Shown in pieces: positions 1-7,865 of a stretch of DNA of 49,007 nt. A program made the position numbers and the translations under genes. Source of the DNA: Geoglobus sp. UBA235 (GTDB lineage Archaea; Halobacteriota; Archaeoglobi; Archaeoglobales; Archaeoglobaceae); contig DACG01000025.1 in NCBI GenBank assembly GCA_002494725.1, positions 1-49,007 on the forward strand. Direction: 5' to 3'. The notes beneath the pieces are model-generated. The model saw nothing but the letters and a program-made list of their open reading frames with translations, did not search any database and was not told where the DNA came from. How positions within the stretch are numbered: position 1 is the stretch's first letter; each line of letters starts with the position of its first letter.

Positions 1-7
1 TTTTGTC

Positions 8-235
8 TTAGACTATAATTGCAGATTCTCCGTAATTTATGGCTTCTATTACCTTCTCATGAAATTTCTCAAAGTCATCAAGCAGGCTCATGTAATGTTC
101 TCCCTCAGCATCTTTCAACCACACGGGGACATAAAATTGCTGGAATATCCCTATTCCCCCGACTACTATTGCAAGAATAAGAATAATTCCCAGCACGGGG
201 GAGACGGCTCTATCCTCTACCCAAATTCTTTTCAT
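8..235 (-). CDS. Short archaeal type IV pilin-like protein (DUF1628-type N-terminus)
   Basis: This 75-residue protein starts with a short basic head, then the motif RAVSPVLG followed by a hydrophobic helix (about residues 11-31). That is the class III signal and assembly helix of archaeal pilin-like proteins, which are cleaved by a prepilin peptidase and held in the cytoplasmic membrane or a surface filament. After the helix comes a charged segment (about residues 40-70) that looks like the start of a larger extracytoplasmic domain. Relatives with this FQQF-VPVW head are usually several hundred residues long, so the early TAA at 8-10 may mean a truncated or frameshifted gene. The window edge prevents a check. 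A TATA box near 262 fits a leaderless transcript from the ATG at 235. Confidence 0.6.
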   Translation of the reverse strand: MKRIWVEDRAVSPVLGIILILAIVVGGIGIFQQFYVPVWLKDAEGEHYMSLLDDFEKFHEKVIEAINYGESAIIV

Positions 236-257
236 TGGAAGATAGTTTGAACCCTAC

Positions 258-268
258 AATATAAAAAA
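258..268 (-). promoter_or_regulatory. TATA box of the pilin-like gene
   Basis: On the minus strand this reads as TTTTTATATT. It is centred about 27 nt before the ATG at 235, the spacing expected for a leaderless archaeal transcript. Nothing else is visible in the 236-454 gap. Confidence 0.45.
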
Positions 269-454
269 GTTGTTGTGTTATTGTTAATAACTTATTTATC
301 AGCCTGTCGACTGTGTTGTATTGCTCAAAAACCTCTAATGACTTTTAGTTACTTTTTAGAAGGTTTCAAAATTGAGAATAGTGCCTGTCTGAAGCATTAA
401 CCTTGAATTTATTCAATCCATATCATCAAAAATAAATTATTAAGAAATTCCAAG

Positions 455-1570
455 TTATTCAATACTCTCAAACCTGTCCTTCAGCCTTTCCATAACCTTT
501 GGCAGGGTTGTGTATTCCATGTCCTCCATTGGCAGGCGGTGAGGCTCAAAAGGCCCGTGTCTTCTCATGTACTCAGCAATCTCCATCGCCTTCTGCCTTG
601 TATAATCGTAGGCAGGATCGTCAAACAGATCTTCTGGACCTACAAGCTTTCCATTTGCAAGCTGGAAGCCCGCTGCAATTATTCTGGGAGGCCCATCAAA
701 TCTCGTGCACTTTGAATATCTAAACGGCACCGGCATTATTGGCCCGTTATGGCTCCCCCTCATCCATCCGCTAACCAAATGGGGGAAAGCAAATGGTTCA
801 AGCACCTCACCAACAGCAGGCAAACCGCTCTGGGCTCTCACCAAAGCCACAGGATCGTCCTTGCCAACGTACTCTCCGGCAATCTGGTAAAGCTTTTCTG
901 TGCTTATCACAGCCACAGGCTCATCTGCAGGAAGCTTCCCGCCTTCTTTCGGATACACCCTCTTTATCACGAACCTTGATTTGGCTCCAATTAAGGCGAG
1001 AATGTCGTACATCTCCTCAGGTGTTTTCATCATGACCCTCTTACTGCCATAAATGTCCCATACCTCGAAGACAAAGCCGTTGTGGAGGCTTGGATCAATA
1101 ACCAGGCCAGCAGTGTTGAATGGATCGGCGAACATCCTGAAGATTGGCAGGTTGAAAGCTCCGGGCTCTGTTTTGTCCATCATGAACGCAATCACCGGCT
1201 CGGCTTTTCTTTCTGTGAACTCCATCTCAGCAACTCCCGGACCCATTCCTCTGACATTTCCGCTGAATGCATCACTCAGCAGATCCTGTCCCGCTCCGTA
1301 GAGTTTCAGCTCTTTTGCTACTGCCGTTGCCTTTTCAAATGTTTCCCAGGCAAGTCTGTGTATCTCTTCATTATCCACACCCTTTCTGTGGGTCATAACA
1401 AGCTCGAGATCATCCCCAGCTCTGAAAACCCTGAAATCAATTATAAGTCCACTATCCTTGGCCTGTGAAAGGTTTTCCTCTGCTTTTGCAATAAGCTCAT
1501 CTGCAACCGTGACATGGCCTGGCAAACCACCGACATCGGCCTTGATCAGGCTCACTGTAATCTTTGCCAT
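455..1570 (-). CDS. fbp: Fructose-1,6-bisphosphate aldolase/phosphatase (archaeal FBPA/P)
   Basis: A 371-residue cytosolic enzyme of gluconeogenesis. The bifunctional archaeal enzyme condenses dihydroxyacetone phosphate with glyceraldehyde-3-phosphate and then dephosphorylates the product to fructose 6-phosphate. The family signature is clear from end to end: N-terminal SLIKADVGGLPGH, then GQDLLSDAFSGNVRG, KTEPGAFNLP, FADPFNTAGLVIDP and the C-terminal FAFPHLVSGWMRGSH. The Tyr-x-x-Lys pair at about Y234 and K237 matches the aldolase residues of the Sulfolobus enzyme (Tyr229 and Lys232, from family knowledge), so both activities should be present. Length is normal. It is a single gene with a TTATTAAG-like TATA box near 1597, about 27 nt before the ATG, so it is probably leaderless. 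Confidence 0.95.
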   Translation of the reverse strand: MAKITVSLIKADVGGLPGHVTVADELIAKAEENLSQAKDSGLIIDFRVFRAGDDLELVMTHRKGVDNEEIHRLAWETFEKATAVAKELKLYGAGQDLLSDAFSGNVRGMGPGVAEMEFTERKAEPVIAFMMDKTEPGAFNLPIFRMFADPFNTAGLVIDPSLHNGFVFEVWDIYGSKRVMMKTPEEMYDILALIGAKSRFVIKRVYPKEGGKLPADEPVAVISTEKLYQIAGEYVGKDDPVALVRAQSGLPAVGEVLEPFAFPHLVSGWMRGSHNGPIMPVPFRYSKCTRFDGPPRIIAAGFQLANGKLVGPEDLFDDPAYDYTRQKAMEIAEYMRRHGPFEPHRLPMEDMEYTTLPKVMERLKDRFESIE

Positions 1571-1677
1571 GGTCTTCTTTTGCTGGAATATCTTAATAAG
1601 ATTTTAGGTTAAATTTATATACTTGATATAATCATAATTACCAGCGATATCATTACGTTCATAATGAGGGGATAGGA

Positions 1678-2406
1678 ATGCTGGAAAAGTGCCCTACTGG
1701 GATACCGGGATTTGATGAGTTGTGTGAAGGAGGTTTGATTAGAGATAGGAGCTATCTTGTATCCGGTCCATCCGGTACCGGGAAAACCATATTTGCCATG
1801 CAATTCCTTGTGAATGGTGCTAAACAATACAATGAGCCCGGAATATTCATAGCCACGGAGGAAAGGCCACAGAATCTCAGAGAAAACTTTTCGGTTTTTG
1901 GATGGGACATCGAGAAACTGGAAGATGAAAACATGATTGCAATAATCGATGCCACATCTGCGAAAGTTGGTTTGCCAACAGATGAAAGATTCGTTGATGT
2001 CAGACCTTTCGATACGAGAAGTCTCATAGATAATATAATCACAATTCAGGATGAAATCGGGGCTTTGAGAGCTGCACTTGACTCTACCACTGCTCTGGGA
2101 TTTGCAATACAGGATCCATCAAAGTTCAGGGTAGAGCTGTTAAAGATATCAACAACGCTGGAGATCTTGGGTCTGACAAGCATAATGACTGCTGAAGTTA
2201 TTGAAAGCGGGATGATATCGAGATTTGGTGTTGAGAATTTTGTGACTGAGGGTACGATAGTCCTTTACTACACCAGAAGCGAGAACGTCAGAATAAGGAG
2301 CCTTGAGATTTACAAGATGAGGGGGACAAACCACAGCAAGAAGATACACCCGTACGACATAACATCCGAGGGAATTGTTGTTCACTCAAGGGAGGAGATG
2401 TTCTGA
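1678..2406 (+). CDS. Single-domain KaiC/RadA-like ATPase
   Basis: A 242-residue RecA-fold ATPase of the archaeal KaiC-like family. The Walker A motif GPSGTGKT lies at about residues 30-37. The TEERP motif near residue 60 supplies the paired acidic residues typical of KaiC, and a hydrophobic Walker B-like strand ending in Asp (ALRAALDSTTAL) follows. There is only one ATPase domain and no kinase/oscillator tail, so it is a KaiC paralogue and not a clock protein. In archaea these proteins are linked to signalling, archaellum control (compare ArlH) or stress, but the exact role is unknown. It is monocistronic. A TATA-like AATTTATATA at about 1613 and a purine-rich GAGGGGATAGGA just before the ATG support this start. 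A CATTA/TAATG inverted repeat sits at 1651-1666 between the two. Confidence 0.85.
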   Translation: MLEKCPTGIPGFDELCEGGLIRDRSYLVSGPSGTGKTIFAMQFLVNGAKQYNEPGIFIATEERPQNLRENFSVFGWDIEKLEDENMIAIIDATSAKVGLPTDERFVDVRPFDTRSLIDNIITIQDEIGALRAALDSTTALGFAIQDPSKFRVELLKISTTLEILGLTSIMTAEVIESGMISRFGVENFVTEGTIVLYYTRSENVRIRSLEIYKMRGTNHSKKIHPYDITSEGIVVHSREEMF

Positions 2407-2409
2407 GAA

Positions 2410-2733
2410 TCACCTTTTTCTTATTGAGTATCTTTTGAATCCTGGGGATGACAGAGCTACGCACCAGTATTCAATCTCCTTTTCTGCCTGAGTGTTCATT
2501 ATCTCAAGCCCACTCTCACTCAGTATTCCAGCAATCTCATCTTCAACAATAAAGTAAACTTCCCTTTCTCGAAGCTCAATTCTCAGCGGGTTATCATGTA
2601 TTATTATACATCCCTGCCTTTCCTCGCATATCTCCCTCATTATATGTTTTATTGCATACCGTCTCTCAAGAATTGTTCTCAGTATTTCCTCCCATTCCAC
2701 AGTTCTGTTATCCAGATAAAATATTAATAACAT
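2410..2733 (-). CDS. Hypothetical protein, about 107 aa
   Basis: I do not recognise the family with confidence. The protein is small, mixed alpha/beta and charged, with no membrane segment or signal peptide. It has a long N-terminal helical part (EEILRTILERRYAIKHIMREICEE) followed by alternating strands. It fills the space between the KaiC-like gene (3 nt away, convergent) and the divergent GGR-family gene, and its composition resembles neighbouring genes, which supports it being real. It may be one of the short archaeal DUF families (DUF5804 is a guess). The ATG at 2731-2733 is the only good start. Confidence 0.55.
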   Translation of the reverse strand: MLLIFYLDNRTVEWEEILRTILERRYAIKHIMREICEERQGCIIIHDNPLRIELREREVYFIVEDEIAGILSESGLEIMNTQAEKEIEYWCVALSSPGFKRYSIRKR

Positions 2734-2751
2734 TTCTCATTGGCTCTGGCT

Positions 2752-3891
2752 ATGGAATATGATGTTGTTGTGGCGGGAGTTGGGGTTGCTGGAGCATTCA
2801 CGCTCATGCATCTACCCAAGGATATCAGGGTGGCTGGAATTGACAGGAGGAAAGAGCTTGGATATCCTGTCGAATGCGGGGAAATAGTTCCATCAAAAAA
2901 AGAAATGGAGGTTTTGTTACCTGATCTTGATGATCATTCGATTTTTGAAATTCCTGAAAGATTTACGGTTAACAGAACAAGGAGATTTGTTTTTGTACTC
3001 CCCAGTGGCAGGGAAATTGAAGTCGATTTTGAAATGCTCGTTCTCAACAGAGATGAAATGATTCAGAGCATCGCAGGAGATTCCGGGCATGAGCTCGTTC
3101 TGGGCGCCAGATTCGATTACGATAATGGTGTGGTTGTGGATGGCAAAAGGCTCAGTTCAAGAGTTGTTGTTGCCAGTGATGGTGCAAACTCTGTCATAAG
3201 GAGGAGAATGGGAATTCCGGGGTTTGAGATCTCTCCAGCAAAGCAGTATGTGATGGAGGGGTTTGAGGGAGATGAGGATGCCATTTACATGTATGTCGGG
3301 AGGAGAATTTCGGCAGGGGGTTATGCCTGGATAATTCCAAAGGGAAACGGAATCGCCAACGTTGGGGTTGGATTCAGGCATGAGTTCGCTGAGAAGGGCG
3401 ATAACATTCACAATGCTCTTGACAGATTTGTCAGGGAATGGCCCCACAGCAGTGAAATGCTGAAAAGAGCAAAAATCAGATCAAAGATCGGTGCGGTTGT
3501 GCCTGTTGATAAACCTCTCGGTAAAACTGTGTTTGGAAATGTGATCTTTGTTGGAGATTCTGCATCCATGGTCATAAGTCATGTTGGAGCCGGAATTCCA
3601 ACCTCAATGGTTGCAGGAAAAATTGCTGCCGGTGTTATTGCAGATCACCTCCGGGGAAATTGTGCACTTGAGAGATATGAGGTACTGTGGAGAAAAGCGA
3701 TGCTGAAGGCAATGGAGAATGGTTACGTCATAAAAAAGATGTGGGATGAAATGGCTGTGAGAGATGAAAGGGTAATCAGATACTTTAAATTGGTGACGAA
3801 AAAAGACATGGCAGCAATCCTCAGGGCAGGATTACCATTAAAAGTCAAAATGGCAAGGGCTTTTATGCCCGTGCTCAATCTGATATTTTAG
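2752..3891 (+). CDS. Geranylgeranyl reductase-family flavoprotein
   Basis: About 379 residues. The N-terminal Rossmann motif VVVAGVGVAGAF (GxGxxG) binds FAD. RRKELGYPVECGE is the typical CxE-containing loop of the GGR family, and GDSASMVISHVGAGIPTSM near residue 275 is the second FAD-binding motif. Members saturate the geranylgeranyl chains of archaeal ether lipids (or of menaquinone side chains) at the membrane face. The exact substrate here cannot be read from the sequence, since Archaeoglobales carry several paralogues. A TTG at 2740 is an alternative start. I prefer the ATG at 2752 because an AATATTAATAA box near 2725 lies at leaderless distance and the protein then begins right at the FAD strand. 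Confidence 0.82.
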   Translation: MEYDVVVAGVGVAGAFTLMHLPKDIRVAGIDRRKELGYPVECGEIVPSKKEMEVLLPDLDDHSIFEIPERFTVNRTRRFVFVLPSGREIEVDFEMLVLNRDEMIQSIAGDSGHELVLGARFDYDNGVVVDGKRLSSRVVVASDGANSVIRRRMGIPGFEISPAKQYVMEGFEGDEDAIYMYVGRRISAGGYAWIIPKGNGIANVGVGFRHEFAEKGDNIHNALDRFVREWPHSSEMLKRAKIRSKIGAVVPVDKPLGKTVFGNVIFVGDSASMVISHVGAGIPTSMVAGKIAAGVIADHLRGNCALERYEVLWRKAMLKAMENGYVIKKMWDEMAVRDERVIRYFKLVTKKDMAAILRAGLPLKVKMARAFMPVLNLIF

Positions 3892-4629
3892 CTACCCTAT
3901 TCCTATAAGTCTCTTTATTCCTCTGCCCAGTTCTGAAAGCGTGTGATTCATAACGATTGCATGACCGGCCAGAAGACTGTTGCATATCACAATAAAACAA
4001 TTCTGAGTTGTTTTTGATAAAATAGCAAATCCGAAGAGTGAAAGTGCAAGATTGGCTTTTATTAACAGCGGGTAGAAATTCAGATGCTCCAGAATCATCC
4101 CTTTTCTGACCATTCCTTGGTATTTTAGAATGAGCTGTATTGCATACAGCGAGAGTACAATTGAGATAATAAATATTCCGTTAAGGCTAAGTGCTATGGT
4201 ACTTGCTATCTGGGGAAACTTGTCGTTCAGAAGGTTCAGATAAAGCCACAGAACTGCAAATCCCTGAATTATCAGAAGATTTTGCAGATTAATTTGAAGG
4301 TTGAGATTTTTCAGGTTTTCTGAACCGGAACCTGAGATAATAACGTATGTGCTGTATATGGCCGGGATCAGATAAAGGACCATTATAACCTCATGGATGT
4401 AAAAGGTCATCGTTTCCTCTTTAATCAGGTATGTGAGGAGGTTGTAGGATTGCATCACTGAAAGAACGAAAAATACTACTGAGATCAAAAGGAATACATT
4501 TAGTACTGATAATGCCCTTCTTGATAGCTCCTGGGATATTCTCTCCTTTCTTTTATCAGATGAATTCAAAACAGTTACGTTGTAAAGTGTTATCAGTGCG
4601 AGAAGCAGTGAAATCGGTTCAACCACCAT
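3892..4629 (-). CDS. Polytopic membrane protein of unknown function
   Basis: A 245-residue protein with about seven hydrophobic segments (roughly residues 4-22, 42-62, 78-98, 115-132, 143-168, 190-207 and 210-228). Short charged loops such as SSDKRKERISQELSRR sit between them. I see no conserved catalytic motif. The topology, with a histidine in an early helix (FYIHEVI), resembles small archaeal sensor-type membrane domains, but this is only a likeness. It is convergent with the GGR-family gene, with the two stops adjacent. The start is the ATG at 4627-4629. Confidence 0.6.
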   Translation of the reverse strand: MVVEPISLLLALITLYNVTVLNSSDKRKERISQELSRRALSVLNVFLLISVVFFVLSVMQSYNLLTYLIKEETMTFYIHEVIMVLYLIPAIYSTYVIISGSGSENLKNLNLQINLQNLLIIQGFAVLWLYLNLLNDKFPQIASTIALSLNGIFIISIVLSLYAIQLILKYQGMVRKGMILEHLNFYPLLIKANLALSLFGFAILSKTTQNCFIVICNSLLAGHAIVMNHTLSELGRGIKRLIGIG

Positions 4630-4701
4630 CAGAGAATGTTTCCTGGTACAGATATAATTTTTTCGGTTGCTTCGATTGTTTTACACTTCCAGCGTTGGAA
4701 A

Positions 4702-4712
4702 ATTTATTATAT
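4702..4712 (+). promoter_or_regulatory. TATA box for a small leaderless gene
   Basis: AATTTATTATAT lies about 26 nt before the GTG at 4734, which matches archaeal leaderless spacing. It is one of the reasons for accepting the 43-residue frame that follows. Confidence 0.4.
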
Positions 4713-4733
4713 CTGTGCTGACTAAAATTATGT

Positions 4734-4865
4734 GTGGAGCTTGATTTTGACCTTGGCAGTATGGAAGAAGGAAGTGCATCAGCTGTTGATGAATTTGACA
4801 TAATGTTCGCACTCTCAATACTGGTATCGTTTTTGCTGTTTGCCTACATCTTTCTGTTTCGGTGA
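4734..4865 (+). CDS. Small single-pass membrane protein, 43 aa
   Basis: The frame runs from GTG at 4734 to TGA at 4863-4865. The first half is acidic (VELDFDLGSMEEG, then SAVDEFD). The second half is one hydrophobic helix (about residues 23-42) ending in Arg, which predicts a C-terminally anchored or single-pass protein. The clean split into an acidic head and a membrane helix, together with a TATA box at leaderless distance and an in-frame stop just upstream at 4719, argues for a real gene. No family is recognised. An internal ATG at residue 10 is an alternative start. The next gene, a winged-helix regulator, has its own promoter. Confidence 0.5.
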   Translation: MELDFDLGSMEEGSASAVDEFDIMFALSILVSFLLFAYIFLFR

Positions 4866-4884
4866 ATTTTTTAATCTCATGATG

Positions 4885-4901
4885 AGGAAAGGATATTTCC
4901 T
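4885..4901. promoter_or_regulatory. Operator-like inverted repeat before the winged-helix gene
   Basis: AGGAAA (4885-4890), spacer GGATA, TTTCCT (4896-4901): perfect 6-bp arms. It sits directly upstream of the AT-rich TATA element ATAAATTATAAAT (about 4905-4917), where archaeal B-recognition elements and activator sites lie. It is a natural binding site for the regulator encoded next (autoregulation) or for another dimeric factor. Confidence 0.45.
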
Positions 4902-4949
4902 GCCATAAATTATAAATTCATGCAGTCCGCAAGAAAGAGGGGGATCAGG

Positions 4950-5423
4950 ATGAGCATGGAAAAGCTGTTCCTTCACGAAAAGGCGGTTGACATCATTGTG
5001 AAAATCTACGAGGCGGAAAAAAATGGAGAAAATGCGTACCCTCTCAGCATTTCAAAGGAGGTAGGTTCGCCTTACAGCTACATCTCAAAGGTTCTGGGAG
5101 TTTTTGAAGATAATGCACTGATTGAGAGCGAGTTTGAGGGCAGGATAAGGAAGGTGAGGTTAACCGAGGATGGAAAGAAGGTTGCAGAACTTCTCATTGA
5201 ACTCAGAAAGGTTCTTAATAGAGATTTCGTTGCGAGAAAGAAAATAAAGATGCTTGAAAGCGTAATTGAGGGTGTTGATGGAAATACAGGTGATAGGGCT
5301 CTCAAAATTGTTCTTCCTGTTAAAGCAGAGCTTGAAAGGATCAGAACTCAGGATCAGGAGGTTATCGAGAGGGCCAGAAAGCTGATGAAGGTGATTGAGG
5401 AGATTGCAAATGCAAAAGGCTGA
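4950..5423 (+). CDS. Winged helix-turn-helix transcriptional regulator
   Basis: About 157 residues. The N-terminal half is a winged helix: helix KAVDIIVKIYEAE, then LSISKEVGSPYSYISKVLGVFEDNALIE as helix-turn-helix, and GRIRKVRLTEDGKKVAELL as the beta wing with the usual L-T-x-x-G-K turn of MarR/ArsR-like archaeal regulators. The C-terminal half is charged and helical and probably mediates dimerisation. An upstream ATG at 4920 is too close to the TATA box (about 4905-4917) to be transcribed as a coding start, so I take the ATG at 4950. The gene overlaps the start of the M20 peptidase by 14 nt, so the two are co-translated. No effector is evident. Confidence 0.78.
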   Translation: MSMEKLFLHEKAVDIIVKIYEAEKNGENAYPLSISKEVGSPYSYISKVLGVFEDNALIESEFEGRIRKVRLTEDGKKVAELLIELRKVLNRDFVARKKIKMLESVIEGVDGNTGDRALKIVLPVKAELERIRTQDQEVIERARKLMKVIEEIANAKG

Positions 5424-6618
5424 GAATCTGAATGTCATAGAGGATAACAGAGAGCTTGCAGCCGAAATTCTGAAAAAACTGATAGAAATAAAGGCTCTTT
5501 CCCCGGATAACGGTGGAGAGGGAGAAGCTGATAAGGCTGAATACATTCTGTCTCTTCTTGACTTTGCAGATGAGATTGAGAGATTTGATGCTGAGGACAA
5601 AAGAGCAAAGAATGGAATAAGGCCAAATATTGTGGCGAGAATCAATGGAAGAAGAAGGAGAACTCTCTGGATTGTATGTCACATGGATGTCGTTCCTGAG
5701 GGGGATTTGAAGCTCTGGGAGAGCGATCCGTTTAGGGCAAAAGTTGTCGAGGACAGAATATATGGGAGAGGGGCAGAGGATAATGGTCAGGCCATCGTCT
5801 CAGCAATTCTTGCAGGTAAGTTTCTCTCTGAACACAGGCCTGATATTGGTTTTGGAATGATTTTTGTCTCTGACGAGGAAACGGGAAGCAGATACGGAAT
5901 TCAGCACTTGCTGAAAGAGAAGGAGTTCAGCAAGGATGATCTCTTTCTCGTGCCCGATACAGGAAGCCCTGATGGAAGCCTCATTGAGATTGCTGAGAAG
6001 AACATTCTCTGGCTGAAATTTGAGATATTTGGAAAGCAGGGACATGCCTCAAGGCCGGATATGTTCCACAACGCAAGCAGAAGGGCAATGAGAATACTTC
6101 TGGAGCTCGATGAACTGCTCCATAAAAAATTCAGTGAAAGAAATGATCTATTTGAGCCTCCATACTCAACATTTGAGCCAACAAAGAGGGAGAAGAATGT
6201 TGACAACCCCAACACAATTCCGGGAGTGGATGTGAGCTACTTTGATTGCAGAGTTCTGCCATCCTACAGCAATGATGAGGTGGTCGAATTTGTCAGGAGC
6301 TTCTTTGATGAAAAGGAAAAGGAAGATGGTTTCAAATGCAGTATGGAAGTGATTCAGAATGAGAGCTCACCCCCAACATCTGAAGAAAGCGAGATTGTGA
6401 TAAGGCTCAAAAAAGCCCTTAGGATTCTCAGGGGGATTGAGGCAAAGCCAATCGGAATTGGGGGAAATACATGTGCATCCTTTTTCAGAAAAGCTGGATA
6501 CGAGACTGCCGTTTGGAGCACCCTTGATGGAAAGGCTCACGAGCCAAATGAGTATGCGAGGCTGAGCAACGTAATTGAGGATGCGAAAATCTTTGCGATG
6601 CTCGCTTTTGACATTTGA
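5410..6618 (+). CDS. M20-family metallopeptidase (ArgE/DapE-like)
   Basis: About 402 residues. The two-zinc M20 site is visible: HMDVVPEG (first His and Asp), GRGAEDNGQ (bridging Asp), SDEETGS (catalytic Glu-Glu) and PDTGSPDG. GKQGHASRP is the dimerisation-lid motif with the histidine that completes the partner active site, and CASFFRKAGYE lies near the C-terminus. The family hydrolyses amide bonds in acetylornithine, succinyl-diaminopimelate or dipeptides. The substrate here cannot be assigned, although archaeal members of this subgroup are often labelled DapE or ArgE. The ATG at 5410 has GAGGAG about 6 nt upstream, while a TTG at 5395 has none. It is co-transcribed with the regulator upstream and the radical SAM gene downstream. 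Confidence 0.85.
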   Translation: MQKAENLNVIEDNRELAAEILKKLIEIKALSPDNGGEGEADKAEYILSLLDFADEIERFDAEDKRAKNGIRPNIVARINGRRRRTLWIVCHMDVVPEGDLKLWESDPFRAKVVEDRIYGRGAEDNGQAIVSAILAGKFLSEHRPDIGFGMIFVSDEETGSRYGIQHLLKEKEFSKDDLFLVPDTGSPDGSLIEIAEKNILWLKFEIFGKQGHASRPDMFHNASRRAMRILLELDELLHKKFSERNDLFEPPYSTFEPTKREKNVDNPNTIPGVDVSYFDCRVLPSYSNDEVVEFVRSFFDEKEKEDGFKCSMEVIQNESSPPTSEESEIVIRLKKALRILRGIEAKPIGIGGNTCASFFRKAGYETAVWSTLDGKAHEPNEYARLSNVIEDAKIFAMLAFDI

Positions 6619-6625
6619 GGAGGTG
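6619..6625 (+). promoter_or_regulatory. Shine-Dalgarno site that sets a CTG start
   Basis: GGAGGTG matches the anti-Shine-Dalgarno sequence and ends 5 nt before the CTG at 6631. No ATG, GTG or TTG in the correct frame follows until 6691, which is too late to keep the first iron-sulfur cysteine. Confidence 0.7.
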
Positions 6626-6630
6626 GTTTT

Positions 6631-7791
6631 CTGTTTTTTGACATAGCAAAAAAGCCCTTCATACTTTTCTGGGAGGTAACAAGGTCGTGCATGCTTGCAT
6701 GCAAGCACTGCAGGGCGAAGGCAATGAGAAAAAGACATCCAGATGAGCTGACAACAGATGAGGCTTTCGGTGTTGTAGAGCAGATAGCAGAGTTCGGAAA
6801 GCCCTACCCACTTGCTGTCTTCACGGGTGGAGATCCGTTGATGAGGGATGACATCTTTGACATCGTTGAGTACGCAACCTCCAAGGGCATAAGGGCAGCA
6901 ATAGCTTTCTCAGGAACAGAGCTTGCAACTGCTGAAAGACTTGAAAAGTTGATGGATGCAGGTATTTCGAGAATTGCCATAAGCCTTGATGGGAGCAGTG
7001 CCAGAATTCATGATCACTTCAGAGGAATCACTGGAACGTTTGAGACAAGCCTTGGAATTCTTGAGATGGCAAGAGAAATGGGAATATCAAGGCAGATAAA
7101 CACTACCGTTACGAAATTTAATATTGAGGATCTCCCCAACATTGCGAGAATTGGTATTGAGAATGAAATCGCTCTCTGGGATGTGTTCTTTGTCGTGCCG
7201 ACAGGGAGGGCAAAAAGGGAGTTCATGCCTGATGCAGGGGAGTTTGAAGACATACTCAACTGGCTATACGATCTGTCAAAAAGAACCCCGCTGAATGTTA
7301 AAAGTTCTGCAGCAACTCACCTGAGAAGAGTGGAGTACATGAGGGATAATGGCATCTATGATATCCAGCACGGTGAGCTTTATTTCAGACTTCTTGATGC
7401 AGTAAAGGACTTTCCTGCCGGGGAAAAGAAGGATATCGTGGCTGGGGCTCATGGAAGGAGCATGGCAAGGGATGGAATCAGCAGGATGATGGGGATAACA
7501 GATGGAAGGGGAATGTTCTTCATAAGCCATGTGGGTGAGGTTTATCCAAGCGGGTTCTTGCCGTTAATTGCTGGAAATGTTAGAGAATCAACGCTGAAAG
7601 AAATATATCTGAACAGCAGGATCTTTGTCGAGCTGAAAAACCCGGACAACTTGAAAGGAAAATGCGGTAGGTGTGAGTACAGATACATTTGTGGAGGGAG
7701 CAGAGCAAGGGCATATGCTATGACAGGCGACTATCTCGCATCAGAGCCAGACTGTATATACCAGCCCAGAGGTGGAGAGGAAGTCAGGTAA
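6631..7791 (+). CDS. Radical SAM/SPASM enzyme (TIGR04053-like), apparent CTG start
   Basis: About 386 residues from the CTG. The radical SAM cluster motif is C-x3-C-x2-C (CMLACKHC, residues about 20-27), followed by FTGGDPL and SLDGSSARIHDHFRG of the TIM barrel. A C-terminal SPASM region (CGRCEYRYICGG, then SEPDC) binds extra [4Fe-4S] clusters. The layout and the phrase WDVFFVVPTGR match the TIGR04053 group, which is related to haem-pathway enzymes AhbC/AhbD and to peptide-modifying enzymes. The substrate is unknown. The ATG at 6691 falls inside the cluster motif and would lose its first Cys. The frame between the peptidase stop (6616-6618) and the motif contains only a CTG, placed 5 nt after GGAGGTG. 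The gene follows the M20 peptidase by 12 nt. Confidence 0.83.
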   Translation: MFFDIAKKPFILFWEVTRSCMLACKHCRAKAMRKRHPDELTTDEAFGVVEQIAEFGKPYPLAVFTGGDPLMRDDIFDIVEYATSKGIRAAIAFSGTELATAERLEKLMDAGISRIAISLDGSSARIHDHFRGITGTFETSLGILEMAREMGISRQINTTVTKFNIEDLPNIARIGIENEIALWDVFFVVPTGRAKREFMPDAGEFEDILNWLYDLSKRTPLNVKSSAATHLRRVEYMRDNGIYDIQHGELYFRLLDAVKDFPAGEKKDIVAGAHGRSMARDGISRMMGITDGRGMFFISHVGEVYPSGFLPLIAGNVRESTLKEIYLNSRIFVELKNPDNLKGKCGRCEYRYICGGSRARAYAMTGDYLASEPDCIYQPRGGEEVR

Positions 7792-7865
7792 AGTCGATCT
7801 TTAAAAATTTTTCAGGAAAATCCCAATGATTTTTGATGCAATAAACATTTACGACAAATTTAGCA

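Noticed and set aside
1082..1468. Plus-strand open frame of 128 codons
   Set aside because: Antisense to the FBP aldolase/phosphatase gene with no independent support.
4920..4949. ATG at 4920 as start of the winged-helix regulator
   Set aside because: It lies only a few bases after the TATA box, upstream of any possible transcript start.
5160..5645. Minus-strand open frame of 161 codons
   Set aside because: Ser/Leu-rich shadow of the winged-helix and peptidase genes.
6691..7791. ATG at 6691 as the start of the radical SAM gene
   Set aside because: It would remove the first Cys of C-x3-C-x2-C and has no ribosome site; the CTG at 6631 does.
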